DNA from: Aspidiotus rigidus
Taxonomy: Eukaryota > Arthropoda > Insecta > Hemiptera > Diaspididae
Reading direction: 5' to 3'
Assembly: GCA_035079385.1 (NCBI GenBank)
Contig: JAVHKY010000003.1
Span: forward strand, 9,403,501 to 9,467,500
DNA length: 64,000 bases
In this document: one piece after another, positions 12,523-25,067 of the stretch
Numbering within the stretch: position 1 is the stretch's first letter
How the letters are laid out: each line of letters begins with the position of its first letter
Translations under genes and position numbers: made by a program
The notes under the pieces: generated by a model
The model's database searches: none
Told to the model about the DNA's origin: nothing
What the model saw: only the letters and a program-made list of their open reading frames with translations

Positions 12523-13598
12523 AAGGCTCTAGCCGAGTAAGGGGGAGAAATGGCCTTGGTCGGAAAATGTTTCAAACGTCTGTCAAAATGTTGTCCCCAA
12601 TGAGAAAACTCGAAATCCAAAAAATTGGACCCATCCGCTCACTCACATGGGCTACAGAGTGATTTCTAGGCCTAAAATCCAAATGGCTATATCTCAGCCA
12701 ATAATGATCGCACAGCCATGAAACTTGAGGAAATTTTAGTAGTATACGTGAACGTTCATCCATGGTATTTTTTTCAAAAAAAACCATTCGTATTTTCCCT
12801 AGTTTCTAGCTATAACAAAACTTCAAACTCGAATAAAAAAAAAAATCGGGGGGGGGGGAGGCACCTGGAGAAAATCATTCATTTGAAGCGCCATACCCTC
12901 TACTACAACATACATGAGTACCATAGTCCTCGGTGAGATGCAACATTCCCCAAAAAATCAATATTTAATGAATTTCTGCGATTTTTCCATGAATATCGCG
13001 GTGAACTATGACTGCTACCGCAATAGACCGCGAGAAATCAATGGTCAATGTTCGGGGTGAAAAATACGCACTCCTCCGTGAGATGAAATGGGAATGTTGA
13101 TAGACCAAAAATATATTTTTAGTATTTCGTTTATCGATTTGGTCAATTCTTATGTAAACACGTCCACCGATTGGTTGGAGTACGTTAGATTGAGAAAAAC
13201 AGTTGAAAAATTCTCCAGTCGCTGGAACAGTCTGAAAATAGAAGAGAAGTAAGAAAATCCACTTTTTCACCCTGGAGAACCGTGAGTTTTGGTATTGCGT
13301 TCATCAATTAGGTCAGTTCTCACGTAAACATGTTCGCTGAGTTTGAAAAAAATAGTCAAAAAATTCTCCAGTTTTTGGGATGCCCTGGAAATAGTAAAAA
13401 CTCCAGGTAATCCACTTTTCCAACATGGAAAACCGTGATTTTTCATATTCTGTTTATCAACAAGGTCAATTCTTATGTAAATACATCCGCCGAGTTAGTC
13501 AATAAATTCTCCACAACGAAAGACACAATACTTACGTGCGGGGGTAATATTAAAGGAGGGGGGGTTGTTGGTAAATGAAAAACTCAAGCGAAAAATTT

Positions 13599-13722
13599 GA
13601 TCACCTCGTCGGGATCCGAACCCGAGACCTTTCGCTTGCCGGGTGACTCGTTGGTAAATGAAAAACTCAAGCGAGCGCCCGGCAAGCGAAAGGTCTCGGG
13701 TTCGGATCCCGACGAGGTGATC
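13599..13722. repeat. tRNA-like (SINE-type) sequence at the palindrome centre
   Basis: Both arms next to the spacer carry a pol III B-box-like sequence: ggttcggatcc at 13699-13709 (plus) and its mirror at 13612-13622 (minus). It is embedded in cgcccggcaagcgaaaggtc and ccgacgagg, which resemble the anticodon and T arms of tRNA-derived SINEs. No good A box is visible, and the part corresponding to the D arm is replaced by gttggtaaatgaaaaactc, which is itself repeated in the spacer. Confidence 0.5.
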
Positions 13723-14625
13723 AAATTTTTCGCTTGAGTTTTTCATTTACCAACAACCCCCCCCTCCTTTAATATTACCCCCGCACGTAAGTATTGTGTC
13801 TTTCGTTGTGGAGAATTTATTGACTAACTCGGCGGATGTATTTACATAAGAATTGACCTTGTTGATAAACAGAATATGAAAAATCACGGTTTTCCATGTT
13901 GGAAAAGTGGATTACCTGGAGTTTTTACTATTTCCAGGGCATCCCAAAAACTGGAGAATTTTTTGACTATTTTTTTCAAACTCAGCGAACATGTTTACGT
14001 GAGAACTGACCTAATTGATGAACGCAATACCAAAACTCACGGTTCTCCAGGGTGAAAAAGTGGATTTTCTTACTTCTCTTCTATTTTCAGACTGTTCCAG
14101 CGACTGGAGAATTTTTCAACTATTTTTCTCAATCTAACGTACTCCAACTAATCGGTGGACGTGTTTACATAAGAATTGACCAAATCGATAAACGAAATAC
14201 TAAAAATATATTTTTGGTCTATCAACATTCCCATTTCATCTCACGTAGGAGTGCGTATTTTTCACCTCGAACATTGACCATTGATTTCTCGCGGTCTATT
14301 GCGGTAGCAGTCATAGTTCACCCCGATATTCATGGAAAAATCACAGAAATTCATTAAATATTGACCTTTTCGGGAATGTTGCACCTCACCGAGGACTATG
14401 GTACTCATGTATGTTGTAGTAGAGGGTATGGCGCTTCAAATGAATGATTTTCCCCAGGTGCCTCCCCCCCCCAATTTTTTTTTATTCGAGTTTGAAGTTT
14501 TGTTATAGCTAGAAACTAGGGAAAATACGAATGGTTTTTTTTGAAAAAAATACCATGGATGAACGTTCACGTATACTAAAATATCCTCAAGTTTCATCGC
14601 TGTGCGATCATTATTGGCTGAGATA

Positions 14626-15834
14626 CAGTCAATGCCGACTATAATGAGATTCAAGGGCCTGATACTTTTTCTCGCTTTACCCGGAAGCTCGCAGTAGACA
14701 TACCCCGGTTATAACGAGATTCTCCTTATGTCCGGATATACCAAGAAGCTTGCTACATACAAAAATAGAGAAAAACTTACACAAATGCAGTAGAGAAAAA
14801 CAAACGGGGGCCTGATACTTTTTCTCGCTTTACCCGGAAGCTCGCAGTAGACATCCCTGGTTATAACGAGATTCTCGTTATGTCCGGATATACCGAGAAG
14901 CTCGCTACATCCAAAAATAGAAAAAAGCTTACACAAATGCAGTAGAGAAAAACGAACGAGGGCCTGATACTTTTTTTCGCTTTACCCGGAAGCTTGCAGT
15001 AGACATACCCCGGTTATAACAAGATTCTCATTATGTCCGGATATAGCAAGAAGCTCGCTACTTACAAAAATAGAGAAAAACTTACACAAATGCTGTAGAG
15101 AAGTTTGTTCATATTTATTTCATAGGTAGAATTTATTTTGACTGTTTCCAGAGCGCCTGCTTTGTCTCTAAGCCTCTACTCATGTAAAATGTGGACATTC
15201 TCAGGTCTGGAAAATGAATGTCCGGTTGCCAGAAGATAGACTGCAAATTATAATTATAAGGTTGACTCGAGAGTAATCATGAATAGAAAGAACTCTTGTA
15301 GCTGCGTTCAAATGCTATTTGGACGATCTGTTCACAACTGGAAAGTTGGAAAAACTTGTCAAAATAAAATGGCCCACCCATGAAATTCACCGTTGCTATT
15401 GTAGCTCAAATGTTATATGTCGACTGTTGATACTTGACGGTGCATCTGAAGCTTTCAAATTGTCTCCTCCAGACAAGTTTTTGATAGAGGTAGAGGAAGA
15501 ATGCTTATGGATGCGAGAAGACGTTTCAAAGAAGGAGAGGGAAAATAGAATCTTGGAGAAAAAGAATAGTTTTCCCGCAAGGCCAAAACAGACTAACCGG
15601 TGTTTCCAACATTCCATTCAAGAGTAACCAATCTTTGTATGATGAGAGATGTAACATTTTTGCGAGAATATAAGCCCAAATTGGTAAGGAAAAGCTCGTT
15701 AAGACCGGCATCACTCCTTGTAGTAACCGGAGTAATTTACATAGCCTATATGGGTGAAGTGCAAGGGGCACGGATTCTGCTCGCAATACCCGAAATCTCG
15801 TTTCAACCGGCCTCGTTATAGTCGGCATCAAGTG
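14626..15834. mobile_element. Pogo-type (Tc1/mariner superfamily) non-autonomous element
   Basis: The TIRs read cagtcaatgccgactataat at the left and, reverse-complemented, cacttgatgccgactataac at the right, flanked by TA at 14624-14625 and 15835-15836. CAGT...TATAACGAG-like ends with TA duplication are typical of pogo/Tigger elements. The uninterrupted left arm of the palindrome shows the empty site (gagatatagcc when read on the matching strand). The interior has three tandem units of about 150 bp starting gggcctgatacttttt near 14655, 14806 and 14958. A 102-codon frame at 15319-15627 has no DDE motif I can identify. Confidence 0.85.
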
Positions 15835-16234
15835 TAGAGCCATTTGGATTTTAGGCCTAAAAATCACTCTGCAGCCCATCTGGGTGAGCGGATGGGTCCA
15901 ATTTTTTGGATTTCGAGTTTTCTCATTGGGGACAACATTTTGACGGACATTTGAAACATTTTCCAACCAAGACCATCCCCCCCCCCCTACCCGGCTAGAG
16001 CCTTTGACATGGTATACTCCAAACTTTCCTTTTTCGTATCACAAAGAAGGTAGTATTGAGAAAATCGACCTTGAAAGAAACATACATGAAGGCGAGAGCA
16101 AAAAGAGGTAAGACTCGGAAATATTTTGAGTTACAATCTTATATGAACTAATGGGATGCTGGACTCAAAAAAATTCTTAGTAATAACCAGATAACGTGGG
16201 TTTCTTGCTCCCGTTGCCTTCGATTAACTGACCC

Positions 16235-16414
16235 GCGTCTTTTCGGGCGATTATTATTCCTCGTATTTTGAGGGGAACGCGTTGTCTCAGAACTCATTTC
16301 TTACAAACAATTAATACGAAACAAGACTAGTATTACGGTAGATTTTTTTTCTCCCTCCGTGAATGGCTTCGATTTACCTATCTTTTTTATCCTCTTGTGT
16401 GACCGTTATTATAA
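16235..16414 (+). repeat. Dispersed repeat, inverted partner at 21720-21876
   Basis: gcgtcttttcgggcgatt, gttgtctcagaact, aaacaagactag, gaatggcttcgatt and tcttttttatcctc occur here in order and recur in reverse complement at 21720-21876. This copy has an extra stretch after the first block. Class unknown. Confidence 0.8.
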
Positions 16415-19254
16415 TTTTCGATCTATGCGGCGATCTGGCTATACAATAAACAATCCTTAACAAGGACCCTAGAGGATTAGGTTACGGAAAATAATCCGGG
16501 CTGAATTCAACTGGGTTTTTTGTTGTTCGCAGCCGAATCATTCTATAGCACATTGTTTATCTTCATCGGCGTCTAAAATTTATTTATTTAACGGCACAAT
16601 TTCGTAGTACGGATACGCGCCTGTTTTCTTATCGACCCTGCCAATAACTTAAACATCACCGTAAGTACAATCTAAAGTCTCTGATTATTGAATCAACCAC
16701 ATCGAAACGTATTATTTTTCTATCGTTCAATATTTCTTCGAGCGTGTACCCGTATGCCTTTTGCTTTTCGTCAGTTTTTCTAAGTATTTTTCTCTTGCGT
16801 ATATGCTGGAGTAAAGAAAAGCGATCGTTAGATGTGTATATTTTCTAATTATGAGTTCTGTATTACTTATCGTGCAATTTTCTATCATACATTGGCATTC
16901 GAAACTCTCTTTCCTCATTAATTGCTGCGTATGATGTTGAAATGAATCTTACTCATCCCTATTGACCGAGTTGATTGATTACGTACAACCTTATCGTCTC
17001 TCGAGGTAAAGTTATTAGTTCGAATCAAAGGGCTATGGCTGTATGATAAAATCCCATCTAGTCCATTAACTCCGTTGAACTGATTCGAGTCATTCGACCT
17101 TTTGCCACAAACGAAATGAACTTTATACCGCAAGTTTATATATCAATTTCGAAGCATCGCGCAAGAAAGCATCTAACCAGGATTACCGCCTACGTAAGAG
17201 ATTGTACATTATTGTACACGGGTACAACAGATTAGGGCGAATACAAGATAATTAATGCTTTCGATTTTTCCTATTCCCATCGAATATGAATTCTAGGCCG
17301 TTCTAATTCGCAGTATCTAAGGAGTAGAATAATTATATTTTCATTTCAATGGGTATTGAAATGCCTTTAATGCACACAGAGCTGTGAAGTACGTTTTACC
17401 ATTCTTTTATCCAACTTTTCTTACTTTCTACGTACATACATCAATTGGTAAATGTGAGAAATGTTCAATGTAGGTACTCGTACATTTAATCAACCAGTTT
17501 TTGACTCATTCTACACCCTTACGCTGAGTATAAACTTCAAAAACTGACATTTTCTGTTACAGTTGGGCGAGGTATCATAAATTCCTTTTACGACAAGCAA
17601 TATCGCGGAAACGGCAACAATCATGATCCTCGGGCTCGCCTATAGACAATAAAAGGAACGACTGTTGTATTGAAGACTTATTCGTTATCAGCATCAAATT
17701 CACTAAGATTATTGTAAGAAAGCGAGATGAAATTATTCAAAAATCCAAAAGTGGATTAAATTGACGAAAATTGAATCTTTCTATAAAGTGCGAGTATAAG
17801 CCTCCGAAGGGAATTCACTCCTCGTTTTACTCTTTTCACATCACTGTCGATGAAAATGCAACGTTTCACCATTGAAAATGGTGGTGAAAATACAGTTTAT
17901 TCTGGGAGAATTATTGAAACTGTGGTGAAAATTGAAAACTGTGTTCACCACAGTTTTGAAAAGTGACGTGTACTCGTCTCAGGAGCAACGAACTCTGCAC
18001 CTGCAGCTTGCACCAAATGTTTATTTGTAAGTGTTCGCCAAGTATTTTCAATGGTGGCACGTTTTATTTTCATCGTCAGCGTTAAAAAAAGAATAATACA
18101 CGACAAGCGGTGATAACTCGCGGTTGCACTCGGAGTTTCAGGGCAGCCAATCACTTTCAGCTACCCTGAAACTCCTCGTGCAAACGCTCGTTTCCACCAC
18201 TTGTCGAGTAACATACTATTTTTGAGTACGCCTCCCTTAAGACCATCTAGGACCGATCATGATACAAACACCGTTGGAACATCGTTGGGTTTATAAGTGG
18301 GCACAGTTTCAAGGAGTTGAATGTAGGTGGACGTGGCATAGCTCACATCCTCTTGCCTTGCGTTTACGACTTACAGCAAGCCTCCCACGTTGCGTCAACT
18401 GATAACGCCATTTACACAGGCTATCGGCGGTCTATATACTAGATAATCTAAGATGACTCCTTTCGATATGTCTAAACGTAACTTGGCAAATCGTATTCAT
18501 TCTATAACAACTTCTTCGAGTTCATCTAATAATCTACAAACGATCGCTTGGTGAACGAGGTCAGCTAGTTCAGCTGTGGCTTTCAAAAGGTGTGGTGATA
18601 CTTAGGAAAAGCTGAATCCTAAGTAGTACGATCACGGGACTCTGTCTTGTAGAGCTCTTCTCGTTCGGCCAACGTAAGAGGCAGGTCAAAGACTACATTT
18701 TAATGAGAAGAGGCCACGTTCCTGTATTAAGGGATTCAAGGTAGCCCATACAAAGGCATGTTTCGGCATATCTGCAAAGGTTGACATGGAAAACAGGCAT
18801 CTTTCTCGCGTGACATGTGGCATCTTGTCAAAAGTGAGGAAGATCTGCAGCAAACAGTGGACGGTGACCAATTTTATTTTTGTAGCCAGCGGTTTCTTGA
18901 CTCAACAGATATTCCCTTAAAATCCCACCATGGTTAGCTGCAACTGAAGACTTCATAAAAGCATGCGGTCACGGTCAAAGCTTTATTTTACTGTACATAT
19001 TTGAAAAAACTGTTAAAGAAAAAAAGATCTGGTGGTGCTAATGAAGGAATCCCAACTAAAAAGAATAAAACACAAATTACACAACCCAGTAAATAAGTCA
19101 GAAATATCTAAGCAACTTAGCTTCATACTTGACTGATGACAGTTAAATGGGAGTTTGCGCTAAATCTGTTGCAGCGCGAAAACGCAAAACTTTAGATGTA
19201 TACTTCAAATCTACGAAATTTGTATCTCAACTTTATCCTTAATTTGCGTCAAAT
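16415..19254. other. Mostly featureless intergenic or intronic DNA
   Basis: No recognisable coding sequence. A local hairpin lies at 18099-18209. A minus-strand stretch ending near 18640 reads YVGRTRRALQDRV, which resembles the GIY-YIG motif of PLEs, but it is too short and isolated to call. Confidence 0.4.
18099..18209. repeat. Short inverted repeat (about 50-bp arms)
   Basis: cacgacaagcggtgataact through ctcggagtttcagggcagcc is mirrored by gctaccctgaaactcctcg through ccaccacttgtcgagt, with several mismatches and only a few bases between the arms. It may be a decayed hairpin MITE. Confidence 0.65.
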
Positions 19255-19640
19255 CCGAAGTTCCTACGACTTCTCTGAGCCGAATTATGGACCAAAATGT
19301 GCCGAAATTTTAGAGCAGGGGGTTCCCAAAGTTGTGAATTATCGAAAAACTATTTTCCATAATTGAAAGAATCGCGTAATCTTCAAAGTGTTTCCTAATT
19401 CTATAGTAAAATTTAGCGCTGAATCTGAATAAAATTGTTAAAAAATTCTGCGAAGCATCGAAATAGGTTTATGGGCGCAAAAAGGGTCAAAATTTCCCCA
19501 AAATGATAAAATCGCCCTACCCTCAAAGTTTTTCTTCATTCTAGGGTAGAATTGTGGGCTGAGTTGAAAAAAAAAAACTGTTGAATGCGAAGCACCAAAA
19601 TATTTCACCAATTTGGAAAGTCGCTTAGTCTTTCGAATTT
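19255..19640. repeat. Two-to-three-unit tandem repeat, period about 115 bp
   Basis: Units share the order tcttcaaagt, tagtaaaattt, gcgctgaatctg, ctgcgaagca. A related unit (agtgaaatttagcgcagagtc) appears at 34857-34880 inside the Mutator-like element, so the family is interspersed as well as tandem. Confidence 0.55.
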
Positions 19641-19668
19641 CATTTGGTTCTCAAAGAAATCGAGCTTT

Positions 19669-20640
19669 GCGAGAACAAAGATTGCTCGCGGTGATCGACT
19701 GAGGCCGTGCGTATGATCGAAGCTGGTAACAGTGTGAAATTCACAGTGTTTCATCAGGCGATGGAGAGCATGGCACTAAAATGCTCGTCTTACATTGTGA
19801 ACTCGCAGTGATTGATTGGCCATATTCCTCTAGCAATGAATGCGGGTAAGAGTGCGATCATATTCTTGTAGCGCCAGCCGAGAGAGTGACGTTTCAGGGA
19901 AGCTTGTTTTCCGTTGTCAGCTCGCGGTGAGAGATTGGATAGGGCCCCCGATACCACGGAATCAAACGAATGCTCAAAAATCTCGGGGTTTCTCACAAAG
20001 GCGCAAATGAAGCCGTGAAGTTCTCTCTTTTGTGATAAACCACGAGTATTTCTGTGCATTCACCCGGCCCTATCAAACGTGGGACCCTGACTGTTCTCTC
20101 ACTTCGAGCTGCCAACAGAAGACGAGCTTCACAGTATCATTCGCGCCTTTCTGAGAAACCACAAGAATATCCGCGCATTCGTTTGCCTCCATGGTATCTG
20201 GGGCCCTATCCATTCTCTCATCGCAAGCTGACACCGGGAGACGAGCTTCACGGCATCATTGCCGCCTTTGCGTGAAACCACTGGCCCCAGAGATCATCAC
20301 AATTTCTCCAAAATGAAGAGTTTTTGCGGAAGCACCCGCCTTGATCATACACGGGGTCTCAGTCGATCTCTTACCGCGAGCATGTAATGGGAAACAAAGT
20401 CGCCGATGAAACAACGAGAGTTTTCGCACTTTTTCCCGCTTTGATCATACGCAGAGCCCAAGTCGATCTCTCACTGCGAACCTTCAACAGAAGATGCATT
20501 TGTCGTCTCCCTCCAATCCCCTCTTTCGGATCTGTCACCCGACGCTAGTCGTTTTCTCACTCCGCAAGCACTCAACAGAAGACGAACTTGTCGACATTCC
20601 TTCCATCCCCTGAATCAACAATTGTCCTTTATGTAGGTGT
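19669..20640. repeat. Foldback array of inverted tandem units
   Basis: On the right side, units of about 110-150 bp recur around tctctcactgcgagc-like blocks followed by aacagaagacgagctt (near 20100, 20225, 20380, 20470 and 20560). The left side (19669-20040) carries the same blocks in reverse complement, for example gctcgcggtgatcgactgag against ctcagtcgatctcttaccg. The symmetry centre lies close to 20045. No transposase-like reading frame is seen. Confidence 0.65.
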
Positions 20641-20689
20641 TTTTAAAACTGTGAATAAAATAACTTACCTACTTAGTATGGAAGTACAG

Positions 20690-21075
20690 CGAATACTGTA
20701 GTCACAAAATTTCCTCCTAAAAATCTGGAACCGGGCTCATTCGAAAGGAAATTACAGGGGCTACAATTTTTGTTCTCTTCAATTTTTCATAAAAATGAGT
20801 TATACTCCAGTTATCACAATAATTCAATTTTCGAAACTGCGCCACTCAACGCGCGTAGGTCTAACGTACAGCGCAAAGCAGTTTCAGTACTCGATAATGC
20901 CCGTTTTTCCTAATTTTGTCGCCCCCTACTCCACCTTCAGGGAGTCAAAACATCGAAATGTATTTAAGAACCTGACCCAGAAAAAAAGAAATTTTTCCAA
21001 AAAAATTCCAGGTCGATAGGTGAAGGCGTTCGAAAGTTATGGACGAACATACATACATACAGACAGACAAACATT
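20690..21075. repeat. Interspersed repeat ending in a tetranucleotide run
   Basis: The start (aggggctacaatttttgttc) is shared with 1306-1330. The end runs into acatacatacatacagacag at about 21049-21068 and cttt-rich sequence, which looks like a transposon 3' end. No coding sequence is seen. Class undetermined. Confidence 0.4.
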
Positions 21076-21124
21076 CTACTTTATATATTAGATTAGATAC
21101 GAATACTTTAAATGGTTAACGCTG

Positions 21125-21700
21125 CAGGGAGGTGAGAAATAAATTGTGCAAGATGAGGGAATATTGCGAAGTTTTCAACAGATAAAAGTTTGGTAGCTGT
21201 GACAGGTGTGGGAATGTTAAGAATCAAAATTTGTGAATATCAAATTCGTGTGATAGCGTTTAATTGTTTGCATTCGAAAAGAATATGGTTAATGTTTTTT
21301 TGCAAAGGTTCGTCAAGATATAAAGGACATAAGTCGGTAACATTAATGGACTGGAAGACGATTATGACCAAACCGAAGATGACTGAGTTTGATAATGAAG
21401 AAACGGTGGAAGTCAGTGAACTGTTTGCGCCAGGGGGACGACGGTAAATGAGGTTGGATGAGTAAATATTGTGAATTTGGATTATTAAAGGACTTTGGAT
21501 AATGTATTGACCAATCATCTTGTGTAGGTCGCCGAATTAGACGGTACAATTCCGATATAGGAAGTAATTTAGATGAAAGTGATGAAGAACGTGCCAATTT
21601 AGCTTTGTAATCTGCGATTTCGTTATGAATGATTCTTGCGTTTCCGGGTATCCAAAGAAAATTAATTTGAATGGGTGAAAGTGAATTCATCGAGGAAATA
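21125..21700 (-). pseudogene. LINE remnant: RNase H end and C-terminal tail
   Basis: Reading the minus strand from about 21690, one frame gives INFLWIPGN then NEIADYKAKLARSS, the end of an RNase H domain, followed by KLSHLRFGHNRLPVH. After a frameshift near 21350 a second frame gives VTDLCPLYLDEPLQNIN-like text ending HILFEC, a C-terminal knuckle. This is the order found in RNase H-bearing LINEs. It is a different subfamily from the element at 44713-47580, judging by its LSHLRFGHNRLP wording. Confidence 0.8.
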
Positions 21701-21719
21701 ATTGGTAATGCTAAAGTTG

Positions 21720-21876
21720 ATTACAATAACGGTCACACAGGAGGATAAAAAAGATAGGTAATCGAAGCCATTCACAGAGGGAGAAAAAATCTACCTTCGC
21801 TAGTCTTGTTTTGTATAAATTTTTTGTAAGAAATTAGTTCTGAGACAACGTTGTTCTCAATCGCCCGAAAAGACGC
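21720..21876 (-). repeat. Dispersed repeat, inverted partner of 16235-16414
   Basis: The reverse complement of this stretch aligns with 16235-16414 through gacgcgaaaa-side, cgttgtctcagaact, aaacaagactag, gaatggcttcgatt and gataggt-side blocks. The copy here lacks the inner insertion. Confidence 0.8.
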
Positions 21877-24838
21877 GAAAATCATTCTCATGAAAAATTT
21901 AGACATTTTACACAAGGCCCAGTCCACTCATGTAATTTTAAGACGTCATTCATGATTTGTCTGCAATTGCTCGTCATTTCAGTATTTCATGAAATGTGGT
22001 CCAATTTGCCAGTAACATTCTCAACTGTTCGCTCATTGTCGTTAAGTACCGCTATGATGCGGCATTGGGGTGGAGATCAACTAGCGATTTTTTTTCTTAA
22101 TGAAAAGTCCGATTTTTCAATGAAGATCGGTGCCAATGAGAAAAATCCCAATCATGGATGAAACTTGTCAATCTTAAAACATAATATTCTACTTTTTTAA
22201 AAATAAAAAATTAATATTGAGTCAAGTACAGGAAAGCGGTTACTGTTGTTGGCTAACCAATTTGCCAATGAGCTTTTCTGATCACTTGAACATTATTATT
22301 GTGTGTAATCACGACAATTATCAAGTTTCAAACTCACTCATCCAATTTAGACCCATTTTTCTTTGAAATTGAACACTGTTGGCAATATTCTATGCAAAAA
22401 GTATGAGTCATTCAAATTGTATACGCGTAATCATGCACAATTTACTTAAAAGCTTACATTATTCGATGTAATTTAGGTTATTTTTTTCATTTTCATACAC
22501 AACTCCTCTTTTTTTACGTCTACGTACTTTACTTGAATTTTGTTTTATGCAAATGATCTTAATATCAATAGAATAAATGAACAGGTGAACTACGAGATGA
22601 ATATTCCCTGCTCCTAGTATATTTTGTATATAATGAGTAAACATGAAACAAGCTCTCGCGTTTCATATTAGGTATACACTGTACATGTTGCATTCATCGT
22701 AAGTACACCATCCCTTTATTCTGTGTCGTGCATCATGCTTTCTCATTATGAAACTCATGTTTTTATGTAATTTTCAAAACACGAAATCCTATAATATGGT
22801 AATGATGTCCAATGCGATAACGAACAGCACTCCACCGGGGTAATCAGCTTATAGCTATTTTGCAACAGCGACTGTCAGCAATGAAAAACAATAATATTAG
22901 GGACGTATTCTGTATATATAGGACAAAAAAGCTTATACTCTTATTCTAAGCATGGCATTTTCCATTTTCATTTTCCGCTGGTATGTTGATTAAAGAATTT
23001 CTACAAACGGAAAAATCGTACGTACGCCAGCCTTAATTTTGAATTGCACAAAAGAAAGGGTCGTTTGATGATTGCCTGATGCCGCGAATTCGAATTAGCT
23101 TAACAAGAATCTTATTTTATGAGAGGATTTTCTGGTGGAAGCGACTCGTTTGGTCTTCGAAATTTCTCCAGACCGCGCAACCAATGATACAAACTTTTCA
23201 GAATATTGAGTTTTCAGCCTCCTATCTTCATTCGAGTTTCTTACTTCTAATTTTTTTTCATTCATTCCGGATTAGATTTAGCGCCACACGTATCAATGTA
23301 CCAATGATATCTGTATATTCCTACAATTATTATGGGATGAAATTAAAAATTTTGAAATTGAATACCTACATTCAGGTACTCGATCTGTACCACACGAATA
23401 AAATTGCGATAGTTTTTGATTCGAAATTCCAGAACAAAAGAAATCACTCCCCGAAAAATCAAAACAAACCTACTCGTATCTATAGCAGCGTCTCGGAAAG
23501 CGATTCACATCATTAATTCTTTGCTTTCAACGAGTTCGAAAATATTTGTATTAAAGACTGAAAGACCTCGAATAAGATCGAGATGAAATAACTGAAATAG
23601 GGAACCACACAGAAACGTGAGTTTATTAACAGGCTATTGCTTGAATCATCTTTTGTCGATGAAAAACTACTCATTCTTACTACAAAAACGAAGTTAAAAG
23701 TTTTTGTTTTCGAAAGCGACGGAAACTTTCCTCCATAAACTTAGAGGAAATGTTGATCCGAAATTTCAGAAAACGTTTTAATTGATTCGGAAGCTTTGAT
23801 GTTACGTAGAAGAGTTTCGAACTTCGCTCTCACCATTAGTTCCGGGGTGGAAGGAAAAATTTTCAATGAACAGAATGATTTTGAATTTTTATTACATTTT
23901 TTTATCATATATTATCCTCGAGTGCCTTCATTTCGAATAAAGGAATTTAAATTGTGGAATATGAGAAAAGCTCTGAATAAGAGTCCGATAATTATACAGC
24001 GCTCAACGAGCGGTAATTATTATTCGCAATTACTCTTTCTAGAGAAAACGTCGAATGAAAAGAAAATTGAAAATATTCTCTGGAAAAAAATAAGATCGTA
24101 AAATTACACAGGTATGTGCCGTGTAAGTTAAGGTGTTATAGGTAAGAATTCAAATCTAGCGTGGAATTTTCAATAATTTTTGAATCCTCTGACTCCATAC
24201 ACACATTCTTCCGGATCTCGAGAGATAATGTGAATTCTACTCAAGTCTTTCGGACTCCTCACATGAAGGGTCTGAGTGTGATAACATTCTCAAATCTATG
24301 TCTCACTCAATAGCCTTGGTACAATCGTGAACTACTCCCCCAATTATATGAAAACTGATGATTAGGTGAAGCACGATACACTCACTTAACGAAGTATAAA
24401 TTTATTCTCAGTCAACACAAATAAAACACACATAAAATAAAAGAAAGGAATGAAAGTAGGGTTAAACTTTTGAGGTCAACGGAAAGTCAAATATAAAATT
24501 AAAATGAACGAAAATATAAGTTAAAAAATAATAAAATAATTCCGTGCTATGTTCACGAACATTCCAGTCCAAAAAATGACTTATCAAGGGAGGGTTCAAA
24601 TTGGAAACGAATATATTTGTTATTAGTTGAAACGGGATCAGCGTTTGGAAGAAAGATTGAGGCTTCATATGTAGAGAGTTCGAGAATTGGGAAACGGAGC
24701 TAGATAATAAAATTTTCTGGCATAGCCAAATAAATGAAATCAGTCATCTTGAAATATTTCGTTTAGCCTTCTACTAGGTCAAGTGTTCGTGAGATATTAT
24801 TCGTTTACCCCTTTACCTATCTTGGTGTCGTATAAGTC
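21877..24838. other. Unannotated AT-rich DNA
   Basis: About 3 kb without family resemblance on either strand. The longest open frame (23079-23516, plus) has biased, hydrophobic AT-rich content and no motif. Confidence 0.45.
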
Positions 24839-25067
24839 TTGTATGAGAAATATTTTGAGGTAATTGTGGGTGTTCTATATTTTGAGGTATCAACTTTCGT
24901 GGGGCGAACGAGCGATCTCGCTGTTGTATTGGAATGGTACGAGAAAATTCAAGTCTTCTATGAGAAATATGAGGTAGCGCGAACTCGCTCCGCTCGTTCG
25001 CCCCCTGTCTCGCTGTTGTATTGAAATGGTATGAGACAATTCAAGTCTAGGGGACTTGGAAAAAATT
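24839..25067. repeat. Direct repeat next to the cassette
   Basis: Two units share gtatgagaaatat, cgaacgagcg or cgctcgttcgcccc, tctcgctgttgtattg, gaatggtacgaga or gaaatggtatgaga and aattcaagtct. The cgctccgctcgttcgc motif also appears near the cassette variant at 32226-32245, so it may belong to an associated repeat. Confidence 0.6.

Larger units (their letters stand above)
12523..16005. repeat. Giant near-perfect palindrome, arms about 1.12 kb, spacer 34 bp
   Basis: The left arm is 12523-13643 and the right arm 13678-14625 plus 15835-16005, with a 1.2-kb pogo-type element interrupting the right arm. The outer ends read aaaggctctagcc and ggctagagccttt. The arms differ by scattered single bases and small indels such as poly-C length. 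Each arm contains about three tandem units of roughly 155-165 bp built on ggtcaattcttatgtaaa and aaattctcca blocks. The frames at 12965-13270 (minus) and 14052-14357 (plus) are the same 101-residue reading on mirrored arms, so they reflect the duplication rather than two genes. I found no target-site duplication outside the arms. Confidence 0.9.

Noticed and set aside
12965..14357. Two matching 101-residue proteins in opposite orientation
   Set aside because: They are the same frame on the two arms of the giant palindrome and lie across its tandem units; no sign of coding selection is visible.
18686..18871. Possible GIY-YIG text (YVGRTRRALQDRV) next to this frame
   Set aside because: Only about 13 residues resemble the motif, across a stop, without the RLPYL linker or downstream helix seen in the accepted PLE copies.
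23079..23516. 145-codon open frame
   Set aside because: AT-driven hydrophobic composition, no motif, no splice or promoter context.
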